Shown: positions 52,064-60,253 of the stretch, in pieces
How the letters are laid out: each line of letters opens with the position of its first letter
How positions within the stretch are numbered: position 1 is the stretch's first letter
From: Candidatus Heimdallarchaeota archaeon
Lineage (GTDB): Archaea > Asgardarchaeota > Heimdallarchaeia > Hodarchaeales > Hodarchaeaceae
Assembly: GCA_011364965.1 (NCBI GenBank)
Contig: RDOB01000006.1
Span: 116,244 to 180,243, forward strand
Length of the DNA: 64,000 nucleotides
Direction of reading: 5' to 3'
Translations under genes and position numbers: made by a program
The notes under the pieces: model-generated
What the model was told of the DNA's origin: nothing
Databases searched by the model: none
What the model saw: only the letters and a program-made list of their open reading frames with translations

Positions 52064-53878
52064 TTAAATAAATATTTTTCTTTTCCTTAAGAATGATATC
52101 AATCCAATAATAAGCAAGAATAGTTCTATTGATAAAAATGGAGACATTTGAGATGATGGAATCGTGTTGGTCAATGTTATTGACGTACTTAGAGTTTCTG
52201 ATGTATTTGTTCCTTCATATATCAATTTATATATTTGTCCTGAATGAGTGACCACTAATTCTTGATTTTGATTCTCTATTAGACCATCATTATCTATTCC
52301 TATATTGTTTTCAGCTAATAAAAATGGTTGCTCTCTTGATAATGGCCAAACCTGCAGATCATCATTTCTACAAACAATAATTCCATCTTCGATCGAACTA
52401 TATCCTAAATTAGGTTCTACCATATAATCAGCTTCAATAAAGGTAGTGAATTGAATCTCTGCCAGATTTGACCCATTTGGAATTTTATATAGGATATTAG
52501 CTTTTCTTTCTAGAAGAAAAATATTTCCTCCATAATCTAGCGTGAATGATGTTCTGGTAATATTTTCTAACTCATAAGCCAATTCGTAATCCAACGGATT
52601 GTCAATAGGTATTCTCCATAATTGAGTATCCATCGAATCAGAAAACACTTCAATAGATATTATAAGTGCATGATTCAATTTATCATATTTCATCCCATGC
52701 AGAAATCCTTGTATATTTCCTTGAAACCAAACTGAAAATGCTCCATTTGATTCTAATTTATAAAGAGCTAATGTATCATTAATAATTCCGAAATATACTT
52801 CATTATATTTTGTTAATATTAAGCTATTACATTTTCCAGGTAGCTGTGAAGAAAACTCTACAACTTCTGTCCCAACTACTTCAAAAATATGATCTTCGAT
52901 CCCAAATAGAATTCTGCTATCATTTGTTTCAATTATTGCCCGTGTGTTAATAGTTGGTGTCAATAATTCTCCCTCTGCCTTTGTGAGGTCATATTTCACG
53001 ATGCAAGCTCCTCCACCAGCTGAACATAAAATAGCTTGATGCAATTCAGACCAAAAAATCGGACCAGTTCCATATTTAGCACTCATAACATTGATAAAAA
53101 TTTCTTGATCATATTTATTTAATCCTAGGGCATTTCCTTCTGCAGTATAATAATAAAGAGTTCCATTGGAGTCAACTGTTATTCCTATTCCTTCTCCTGT
53201 ACCTAGAATGCCAATATCAGCTACTAAAACAGCTGATACGTTACTTATAAGATTTAGCTGGTTAACCCTTCCCCTATAAGTTTCAGTATAATATAAAATC
53301 GTGTTATTTGGATGAATTGCTATCTGTGAACACCCCTGAATATGTTTTAAGATTGGTCCAAGCATATGTCCCGTTGCATTAAAATGATAGATAATTGAAT
53401 CATTAAACTCTGCTCCTACATAAATTGAATCGTCAGAGTTATCCACAGTTAAGGTACTAAACTGTACTTCAGGAGAATATTCTTGTAGAATTTCAAAAGT
53501 ACCACCCTCATTTAAGAAGTATAATAGATTACTACCTATCACTATTAGTCTATTGTGATTAGGTTGATAATGTATGGCATCGAAAGAGAAATTACCTGTT
53601 GAAACATAAATAGTGGTTTCTCCGTTAATATCTAATGATAAAATAGCTCCCGCAGCCTTATCTAATATTAATACATCATTTAAAGTTGCGCAAATGGAAA
53701 TAGGACCTAGAGGGTTCGTTTGGTAAATGGTTTCCCCTCTCCACCCCTCCTTTAAGTTTTTTACAGCTTTAATATAGCTATTAGAGCTCACAATTGTCGG
53801 TTGAACTACAAACGATGATATGCAAAACAAAATTACAGTAAAAGATAGGATTAAAGAAGACGTTGAATGATTATTCAT
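52064..53878 (-). CDS. Secreted beta-propeller protein with membrane anchor
   Basis: A 604-residue extracellular protein with a signal segment (about residues 8-27), six or more SMP-30/NHL-like blade repeats that show the pattern of hydrophobic strand, N/D-G turn, I-Y-V/Y-Y (for example GEGIGITVDSNGTLYYYT), and a C-terminal span (about 582-598) followed by LRKRKIFI. N-x-S/T sites are frequent. Propellers of this type bind ligands or act as lactonases; no catalytic residues can be assigned with confidence. Confidence 0.75.
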   Translation of the reverse strand: MNNHSTSSLILSFTVILFCISSFVVQPTIVSSNSYIKAVKNLKEGWRGETIYQTNPLGPISICATLNDVLILDKAAGAILSLDINGETTIYVSTGNFSFDAIHYQPNHNRLIVIGSNLLYFLNEGGTFEILQEYSPEVQFSTLTVDNSDDSIYVGAEFNDSIIYHFNATGHMLGPILKHIQGCSQIAIHPNNTILYYTETYRGRVNQLNLISNVSAVLVADIGILGTGEGIGITVDSNGTLYYYTAEGNALGLNKYDQEIFINVMSAKYGTGPIFWSELHQAILCSAGGGACIVKYDLTKAEGELLTPTINTRAIIETNDSRILFGIEDHIFEVVGTEVVEFSSQLPGKCNSLILTKYNEVYFGIINDTLALYKLESNGAFSVWFQGNIQGFLHGMKYDKLNHALIISIEVFSDSMDTQLWRIPIDNPLDYELAYELENITRTSFTLDYGGNIFLLERKANILYKIPNGSNLAEIQFTTFIEADYMVEPNLGYSSIEDGIIVCRNDDLQVWPLSREQPFLLAENNIGIDNDGLIENQNQELVVTHSGQIYKLIYEGTNTSETLSTSITLTNTIPSSQMSPFLSIELFLLIIGLISFLRKRKIFI

Positions 53879-53970
53879 AACTTTGAATCGCTTTTTAGAT
53901 ACTTTAAAAGTTCTCTCGATTTTGTTAATAATGAATGTTCGGCTCTCATTGTTTATAGTTAATAAGAAAC

Positions 53971-54429
53971 TTATTCACACTCAATTTTACCCAACATTCG
54001 TTCAATTTCTGCTATTTTCTTTTTCATATTCTCAAAACCCAAATTGTATCTCAAACTTAATCCCATAATAAAACTAGAAATCTCGATTTCAGTCATTCCT
54101 TTTGCAATCAATTCATATCCAAGATTCATTCTTATAAAACTCAAGGCTTGGCGTCCCTCTAAGGAATCCCTTTTTGAAAGATATTCATATAAGAGGCCCC
54201 CAATGTTATAACCCCACATTTTAGCAATATCATCAGGAGATCCCCCAACAAGAGCAATATTTTCTTCTGCTTGATCATAAGTGTCGTCTAGTTGTTCTTT
54301 AATATCTTTAGCAATTTTTTCGGGTATAAGCAAGCGTTTTTTCAGCTCATTGATTTTTCCAGCAAGTTCAACCAGTTCTTTTTTTGGTTCTTTTTTTGAT
54401 ATGTTATCTTTACTGTCTTCTAAGTCCAT
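53971..54429 (-). CDS. Helical hypothetical protein, 152 residues
   Basis: A soluble, mostly alpha-helical protein with a charged N-terminus (MDLEDSKDNISKKEPKKELVEL), a central SPDDIAKMWGYNIGGLLYEYLSKR segment, and a C-terminal helix rich in Lys and Glu. No family recognised. It diverges from the histidine kinase gene, sharing its promoter region (54430-54575), which may link their regulation. Confidence 0.6.
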   Translation of the reverse strand: MDLEDSKDNISKKEPKKELVELAGKINELKKRLLIPEKIAKDIKEQLDDTYDQAEENIALVGGSPDDIAKMWGYNIGGLLYEYLSKRDSLEGRQALSFIRMNLGYELIAKGMTEIEISSFIMGLSLRYNLGFENMKKKIAEIERMLGKIECE

Positions 54430-54575
54430 TAGATTCCCAGTCCATTTGCCTCAATATAATTCAAATAAAATGCAACTTGAACTTCTTAAAAATATACGGA
54501 AATTCAAAGAAATTTGCATATCTTTAAAGTGTAGGAGCTAGTATAATAATCAATTCAGAAGAAAGGCGAATATAT

Positions 54576-56240
54576 TTGGATTTACGTGAGATATTAGGCA
54601 AATATAATCTCCCCTTAAATGTAGCTAATTCTTTACAAAAGGAATTAGAAATTTTACTCTATTCGTGCAAAAGAGAAATTGAAGCGGAAATACAAATCAG
54701 CTTAGAAATGCTAAGAAACACTTTCAATGCAATGCCTGACCCCGCTGCGATATGGGAGAGAACAATTGACGGAAAAATTGTTCTAAAAGATATCAATACT
54801 TCTTTTAAAGACGTAACCCAAGGTCGAATGTCAGAGAACATTGGAAAAACTCCCCAAGAGATTTATGGCTCTGATTCTCAAGTTGTTAAGCGACTTGAAT
54901 ATGTGATGAAATCAGGATTACCCATGACTGATGGGAATTTTCATAAAGGACGTTTCACAACACCTGGACGGTATTTCCTTGTTGAATCAATAAAAATTTT
55001 AGAGGATCATGTTTTATCCATTGCAAGGGATTATACTGAGGATATACGGATTGAGGAAGAGCTCCTCAGGAGTAATGAACGATTTCGTGCTTTATTTGAA
55101 TATTCGCCAGTTGGATTGTTCGAGGAGGATTATTCAAAAATCAAGAAATTTCTCAAGAAGCTTCACGTAGAGGGAGTTGAAGATATCAATGGTTATTTGC
55201 AGGTAAATTCGCATATTATTCCTAAACTGATAAACTCTATACGGATCTTAGACATGAATAAAGCTGCAATCGAACTTTATAAGGGGAAGAAGAAAACAGA
55301 TATCTTGGAACGATTATATCGTTACCCTTCACCAAGAGCTCATTCAGCTTTCTTAAAGGAACTAAATTTCCTTTGGAACGGACTTTTAAATTTCACATAT
55401 GAATCATCACTCCAAACTGTGGATGGAGACATAATCCATACTGTTATCGGTTTCACAATTGTCCCAGGTTATGAAAAATCATGGGAAAAAGTGCTAATTT
55501 CCATTTCTGATATTAGTAAAAGAATAGAGGCTGAGAAAGTAAGAAAGGAATTAGAAAAGCGTAGGGATAACTTTGTATGGATGACATCACATGAATTAAG
55601 GACACCGCTGACTGTTGTGATAGGTTATTGTGATTTTCTCACAAAACACATTGATAATATTCAATCTGAACAGAGAGCTAAAATACTTGATATAGTTAAA
55701 CGTAACCTCCAGCGTTTAGAACGATTCATAAATGATGTTACCATTTTAACCAAAATCGATCAAGGAATACTCAAAATACAAACAGAAGATGTTGACATTT
55801 GTCAGCTTCTATGGGATACATTGAGTCTTTATCAACACTTAATAGAGGATCGTATTTCTACAAATATATGTCAATCAGATGAAAAAGTTGTTCTTCAAGT
55901 CGATCGTGAACGAATCCAGCAAGTGATTCTTAATGTCCTTGAGAACGCAATAAAAAATTCTCCTAAAGAAAAAACTCTAATTGATGTCTCTCTTTCTATA
56001 TTGTCGGATAAAATTATCATCAAAATTTCTGATTCAGGAGCTGGAATCGCCAAAGAAAATTTAGAGAGAATTTTTGAACAATTTGTTTCTATTCCTACGG
56101 AGTTTTCATCAGGAGGGACTGGTATTGGACTTCATCTATGTAGAGAAATACTGGATGCTCATAATGGATCTATTTCTGCTGATTCCCCTGGAATAGGAAA
56201 AGGATCATCCTTTACAATAATATTGCCTCGAGGAGAATGA
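54576..56240 (+). CDS. Soluble PAS-domain sensor histidine kinase
   Basis: A 554-residue kinase without membrane spans. Residues about 30-150 form one PAS domain and about 163-310 a second, more divergent one; a coiled linker follows. HisKA contains H339 (MTSHELRTPLTVVIGY), and the ATPase domain has N457 (NVLENAIKNSP), DSGAGI and GGTGIGLHLCREI. It would sense a cytoplasmic signal through its PAS domains. No response regulator is next to it, so the partner is encoded elsewhere or the output is atypical. The start is a TTG at 54576, about 9 bases after AAGG. Confidence 0.9.
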   Translation: MDLREILGKYNLPLNVANSLQKELEILLYSCKREIEAEIQISLEMLRNTFNAMPDPAAIWERTIDGKIVLKDINTSFKDVTQGRMSENIGKTPQEIYGSDSQVVKRLEYVMKSGLPMTDGNFHKGRFTTPGRYFLVESIKILEDHVLSIARDYTEDIRIEEELLRSNERFRALFEYSPVGLFEEDYSKIKKFLKKLHVEGVEDINGYLQVNSHIIPKLINSIRILDMNKAAIELYKGKKKTDILERLYRYPSPRAHSAFLKELNFLWNGLLNFTYESSLQTVDGDIIHTVIGFTIVPGYEKSWEKVLISISDISKRIEAEKVRKELEKRRDNFVWMTSHELRTPLTVVIGYCDFLTKHIDNIQSEQRAKILDIVKRNLQRLERFINDVTILTKIDQGILKIQTEDVDICQLLWDTLSLYQHLIEDRISTNICQSDEKVVLQVDRERIQQVILNVLENAIKNSPKEKTLIDVSLSILSDKIIIKISDSGAGIAKENLERIFEQFVSIPTEFSSGGTGIGLHLCREILDAHNGSISADSPGIGKGSSFTIILPRGE

Positions 56241-56241
56241 T

Positions 56242-56862
56242 TTATTCTTTCGGATGATTTCTTGGTAAAATATAATGATGAATACATCTAGGTTCATATC
56301 TTTCGGTTTGTCCACTTCCCTCAATTAAAACTAAAGGACTATCATAATTTGCAGGTTCATTATTAATTAAACGTTGAGTAAGAGTGGCTATTCTGGAACA
56401 ATCTTTGTATTCGCAAATTGCTGTCAATTTCGTAATCTCATGAGCCCTTCCCACTAAATATGGCATTGGACCAAAAGGTTCTGCTTTAAAACTCAACAAC
56501 AATCCACTAATAATAAGATGGTAATCATTTCTTAACAGATTGTCAACGATTTCAACTAATTTTATATCAAAAAATTGAGCTTCATCAATTCCGATTATCT
56601 GGAACTGTGTGCCTTTATTTTCCATTAAATATCTTATAATGTCCTCGGGACGGTTTTCATCAATAACAAAGGCATTTAGAGTTATATCATGAGCTCTAGT
56701 AGCTATTCCTGGTTCCCGCACATTTACTGCAGGTTTAAAGATAAGTGTTTTACATTTTGAATGTGCTAATTTTTTGAATCGATTGATAAATTGTTCACTC
56801 TTTCCAGATTTCATGCATCCAAAAATTACTTCAAGATAACCAGGTTTATAGACAGAAGACAT
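56242..56862 (-). CDS. tdk: Thymidine kinase
   Basis: A 206-residue type II thymidine kinase that phosphorylates thymidine in the salvage pathway. Walker A is G15-C-M-K-S-G-K-S22, the catalytic acidic motif is IDEAQFF near residues 95-101, and the substrate lid includes TLTQRLINNEPANYD. Cys-containing zinc positions are CEYKDC and, at the end, RCIHH, one of them with His in place of Cys. Short family length. The stop is one base from the histidine kinase stop, converging. Confidence 0.92.
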   Translation of the reverse strand: MSSVYKPGYLEVIFGCMKSGKSEQFINRFKKLAHSKCKTLIFKPAVNVREPGIATRAHDITLNAFVIDENRPEDIIRYLMENKGTQFQIIGIDEAQFFDIKLVEIVDNLLRNDYHLIISGLLLSFKAEPFGPMPYLVGRAHEITKLTAICEYKDCSRIATLTQRLINNEPANYDSPLVLIEGSGQTERYEPRCIHHYILPRNHPKE

Positions 56863-57003
56863 TTATAATAAGATCTCCTCAAACAGATTCCTGTAGTTCA
56901 ACTTGCTAGAGAATTACCACATATTTAGTTAATTCGTTTTTATAGAATTTTAATTTAGAAAACTTCTCCAAAAAATCCCCTCAAGACCAAAACCGAGAAA
57001 GAT

Positions 57004-57023
57004 AAAGGAGATTAATCTCCTTT
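57004..57023. repeat. Perfect 20-base palindrome between the M32 peptidase and tdk
   Basis: AAAGGAGATT and AATCTCCTTT are adjacent and exact reverse complements, followed by a T run on the plus strand. It lies 7 bases after the peptidase stop (minus strand). On that strand the T run precedes the stem, so it fits poorly as a terminator for the peptidase, yet it could be a stabilising hairpin at the 3' end of its message. Confidence 0.45.
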
Positions 57024-57029
57024 TTTTGT

Positions 57030-58556
57030 CTAAAAGCCATATAGAGAGGAATATTTCTCTTCAAGATAGTTTAGGAAATACTTAGGGGAAAGTTCTTCTC
57101 TTGTAATCTTTTTAATTAACGCAGGAGGATCATATCTATTGCCATATCTATGAACATTTTTCACAAGCCAGTCAAAAATAGGTTTTGAATTTCCAGTTCG
57201 AATTAATTCTTTATAATCTGAGAGTTCTTTTTTCATTGTCGCTTGCATTTGAGCTGAGTACATATTACCTAATGCATAGGTTGGAAAGTATCCAAATCCA
57301 CCTCCTGCCCAGTGAGTGTCCTGCATGACTCCTTCTGCGTCGTGCTCGATATCTACGCCTAAATATTCCTTATATTTTTGATTCCAAATTTGAGGGAGCT
57401 CTTCAGTTGTTATCTTTCCACTTAGTAATTCCTGTTCCACCTCAAAGCGTATAATAACATGCAAGCAATAGGTGACTTCATCACTGGTAACACGAATTTT
57501 GGATGGTTCGACAACATTGACTGCATGAAGCATCGATTCAAGAGAGACATCAGAGAATATATCACCTGTTATTTCTTTAAATTTAGGAAAAAAATGCTCC
57601 CAAAACTCGTGGCTTCGACCTATTAAATTTTCCATCCAGCGGGACTGTGATTCATGAAATCCAAGAGAACAATATGTCCCAACTGGCTGATAAATATATT
57701 CTTTGGGCATGTTTTGGTTGTATATACCGTGTCCACCTTCATGCATAACTGAGTAAAGTGAATTAGTAAAATCTGTTTCATAAAAATGAGTTGTTATCCT
57801 AACATCGTCATAAAAACCTGTTGTGAAAGGGTGTTCTGTTGTATCAATTCGACCTCTCTCAAGATCATAAAAAACCTCCTTTGCTGCCTCAATTGCTAAT
57901 TTCTCTTGAATAATGATAGGAATTTTTCTGCTTAAGATGCTTTTATCTGGTTGGTTTGGAGAGTTCATACATTTCTTAATAAGCGGAATTAAACCCTCTT
58001 TGAGCTCTTTAAAAAGCACATCTACCATTTCTGAAGTCATACCAGGCTCGTATTCATCTAGAAGGACATCAAAGGGGCTTTTGTCTGGATCAAGATAATT
58101 AGCTCTTTTAACTGATAAATTGAGAATTTTATCTAATTCGGGTTTAAAAATCTCGTGATAAGCGTTATTATTAGTCGGTGCTTTAGCTTTTGCCTTTTTC
58201 CATGCTTGCACTGCGATTGTACTTTGTTTTGCAATTTCAGCAACTAAATCTGCAGGGACTTTTATTTCTCTTGTAGATTCTCGTTCCACCAAGTATACAT
58301 TACGTTTTTCTATTTCATTTAATGAATCGTAAGCTGAATCTTCTTTTATCAGCTTTAATAGTTCTCCAATTCTTGAGCAAGTTGTTTTCTCGTGGATTTT
58401 TGTAGCTAAATAACCGAATTGTTCTGATCGTTGTTGTACCGATTTTGATGGAATATAGGTTTCAAAATCCCAATATAATATGCTACGAATATTATTAAGC
58501 ATTATAACTTCTTTAGAATGTTCCATTAGTTCGTTATAGGCTTCTGCTAGATTCAT
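57030..58556 (-). CDS. M32-family metallocarboxypeptidase (Taq type)
   Basis: A 508-residue cytoplasmic zinc peptidase that removes C-terminal residues from peptides. The zinc site is H272-E-G-G-H276 within SVMHEGGHGIYNQ; the family's ESQSRWMENLIGRS motif and downstream Glu ligand are in place, as is the later RFEVEQELLSGK. The length is the usual one for the family. The start at 58556 gives MNLAEAYNELMEH, aligned with the family N-terminus. Stand-alone gene. Confidence 0.94.
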   Translation of the reverse strand: MNLAEAYNELMEHSKEVIMLNNIRSILYWDFETYIPSKSVQQRSEQFGYLATKIHEKTTCSRIGELLKLIKEDSAYDSLNEIEKRNVYLVERESTREIKVPADLVAEIAKQSTIAVQAWKKAKAKAPTNNNAYHEIFKPELDKILNLSVKRANYLDPDKSPFDVLLDEYEPGMTSEMVDVLFKELKEGLIPLIKKCMNSPNQPDKSILSRKIPIIIQEKLAIEAAKEVFYDLERGRIDTTEHPFTTGFYDDVRITTHFYETDFTNSLYSVMHEGGHGIYNQNMPKEYIYQPVGTYCSLGFHESQSRWMENLIGRSHEFWEHFFPKFKEITGDIFSDVSLESMLHAVNVVEPSKIRVTSDEVTYCLHVIIRFEVEQELLSGKITTEELPQIWNQKYKEYLGVDIEHDAEGVMQDTHWAGGGFGYFPTYALGNMYSAQMQATMKKELSDYKELIRTGNSKPIFDWLVKNVHRYGNRYDPPALIKKITREELSPKYFLNYLEEKYSSLYGF

Positions 58557-58764
58557 CTGGTTTTCCTCATAATCTAAAAAATTGGCAATTAATGTTTAAA
58601 ACAGAGGTGAGTATTTGGCAGGAGTATTATCTCATTTTTGTAGAAAGTAATTAGAAATTTCCTTATTATAGCAAGTATGAATCACAAAATCTTGGAGCTT
58701 TTTCCTTTAAATTTAGAAAATATTAAAAATTAGGAAGATTCAGTAAATCAGGTAGGTAATTGAT

Positions 58765-59064
58765 ATGAAATATTTGAAGATCAAATTGATATCTAAATTC
58801 GGTCGATGTCCTCACAATGTTGGGGATGAATGGGAGATTCCATATGCATTAATGAAGCCAGATGGTCTATGCGATGATGCACATTATTCCATGGTTCCTT
58901 ATCTCTCTATGGCTGCTTCAGGAGGAAAATCTTGGGAAAAAGATGGAGTTTGGAAAATTCATTGTCCTTCAAAATCAGGGGTTGTCTTCGAAATCATACC
59001 AATAATCGAAAAAGATCACGAATGGCCTGTAGATATGTCTTGGGCGAATCCAAAGAAGAAATAG
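58765..59064 (+). CDS. TIGR04076-family small protein
   Basis: A 99-residue soluble protein of the TIGR04076 family, found in archaea and anaerobic bacteria. The typical features are present: a strand (KIKLISKFGRCPHNVGDEWEI), then GLCDDAHYSMVPYLSMAASGG, then WEKDGVWKIHCPSKSGVVFEI, with three conserved Cys. The function of the family is unknown; the Cys may bind metal. The ATG at 58765 has a GGTAG-like site 8 bases before it. Stand-alone. Confidence 0.85.
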   Translation: MKYLKIKLISKFGRCPHNVGDEWEIPYALMKPDGLCDDAHYSMVPYLSMAASGGKSWEKDGVWKIHCPSKSGVVFEIIPIIEKDHEWPVDMSWANPKKK

Positions 59065-59139
59065 AAGTAATATTAATGATAACGTATCTGAATAACGCTT
59101 AAAATGGCTTACGAATTTGATTATAAAATGTAATAATAA

Positions 59140-59946
59140 TTAATTTTTATTTTTTCTTTTTCGCAATCTCCATGGGGAAATTACTAGAAGTATCAAGCTT
59201 GATCCTATTGAAAAGCCAAAAGTAGAATTATTTATGGTAGTACTAGTAACAGTACTAGTAACAGTAGTAGTAGTAGCAGTAGGTGTAGTAGGCGAAGCTG
59301 AGGATGTTGTGCTTTCAGAATTGTTTTCAACCTTTCCAGTAACCTTCACTCCATAAACAGTATTAGCAAGAATTGGAATACCTTGAAAAACTTGATCTCC
59401 TACAATTAAGCTATCATAATGCCATACAGTTATATCGATTGAATCATTAATTATGAGGCCTAAATCTGCTAATTTATAATAGAATTCAATTGATTGATTT
59501 GTGGTAGAATCTATAGCAACTGAATTGTCGTAAAACACATCATGTTCTATAAGAGATTTGTTATTATAGGGGGAAAGGATATCAATTCCCCTGAAGATTC
59601 CAGTGAAACTCCAATGTGGAACTTCTTCAAATAAAATCTGACTTAATAAGACAAAAACTGTTTGATTAGGTATGCGAATCGTAATATTGGTCATTAAGGA
59701 TGCCCAATGTTGAGGAGTAACATCGAAATCCATTCTATAGAACAAATTTGTTTCGTTAGCTGTCATATAAACCGCTCCTACATCTAGGAAATGACTTTCA
59801 TTTATTGCTTCATCAATAATAATCGGATTAATTCCATTCCAGTCTGCTAAATCACCGTCAATGAATATGTTTGAAGTATCACCTGAAACTGGTGAGAAGT
59901 TGAGGAGTATAATCAACATTAGCAAAACAAACAAAGCTTTTTTCAT
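59140..59946 (-). CDS. Secreted sugar-binding-like protein with Thr/Ser stalk and anchor
   Basis: A 268-residue extracellular protein with a signal peptide (about residues 3-20), an IDGDLADWNGINPIIIDEA segment typical of DOMON/CBM9-like beta-sandwich domains, a Thr/Ser-rich stalk (residues about 212-240), and a C-terminal span with an RLRKRKNKN tail. I chose the ATG at 59946 (MKKALF), with GGAG 9 bases upstream, over an in-frame TTG at 59961. CBM9-like domains bind sugars or heme; the ligand is unknown here. Confidence 0.7.
   Translation of the reverse strand: MKKALFVLLMLIILLNFSPVSGDTSNIFIDGDLADWNGINPIIIDEAINESHFLDVGAVYMTANETNLFYRMDFDVTPQHWASLMTNITIRIPNQTVFVLLSQILFEEVPHWSFTGIFRGIDILSPYNNKSLIEHDVFYDNSVAIDSTTNQSIEFYYKLADLGLIINDSIDITVWHYDSLIVGDQVFQGIPILANTVYGVKVTGKVENNSESTTSSASPTTPTATTTTVTSTVTSTTINNSTFGFSIGSSLILLVISPWRLRKRKNKN
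59239..59291. repeat. Short tandem repeats coding for the Thr/Ser stalk
   Basis: AGTACTAGTAAC occurs twice in tandem at 59239-59250 and 59251-59262, followed by AGT/AGC triplets to 59291. On the coding strand these give ACT codons and thus the Thr-rich stalk. Such a tract can change length by slippage. Confidence 0.6.
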
Positions 59947-60055
59947 TTTATCACTCTCCAATAACTAAAAGTGTAGGGTTTTTAAAATATACCAACTCAA
60001 ATCGAAAATAACCTCTAAGATTCAAGTATCAAAGATCTAATGTTGGTAGCAAGGA

Positions 60056-60199
60056 ATGCCCCGTAAAGCAAAAGGTGTTAAACGTATAATTAAAGAAGAA
60101 AAACGATTTTTTGAGAAAGAAAAGCAAGGAAAAAAATACCGTAAGCTAATTCATAAAAAACTAAAACATTTAAAAGATATTGAAATCCTAGAGGATTAA
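60056..60199 (+). CDS. Small highly basic protein, 47 residues
   Basis: The frame encodes MPRKAKGVKRIIKEEKRF and continues with a Lys-rich helix to IEILED. Length and charge suggest a nucleic-acid-binding small protein, perhaps associated with the ribosome. AAGG directly precedes the ATG, too close for a normal ribosome binding site, so translation would need a leaderless start. It diverges from the stalk protein. The rest of 59962-60253 shows nothing else. Confidence 0.45.
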   Translation: MPRKAKGVKRIIKEEKRFFEKEKQGKKYRKLIHKKLKHLKDIEILED

Positions 60200-60253
60200 T
60201 CTGGAACTATATTTTAAAAAAATAAAAAAGGGAGAGTTAATATCAGTTCTCAA

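Noticed and set aside
57004..57023. Intrinsic terminator for the M32 peptidase gene
   Set aside because: The T-tract is on the wrong side for leftward transcription; kept only as a palindrome.
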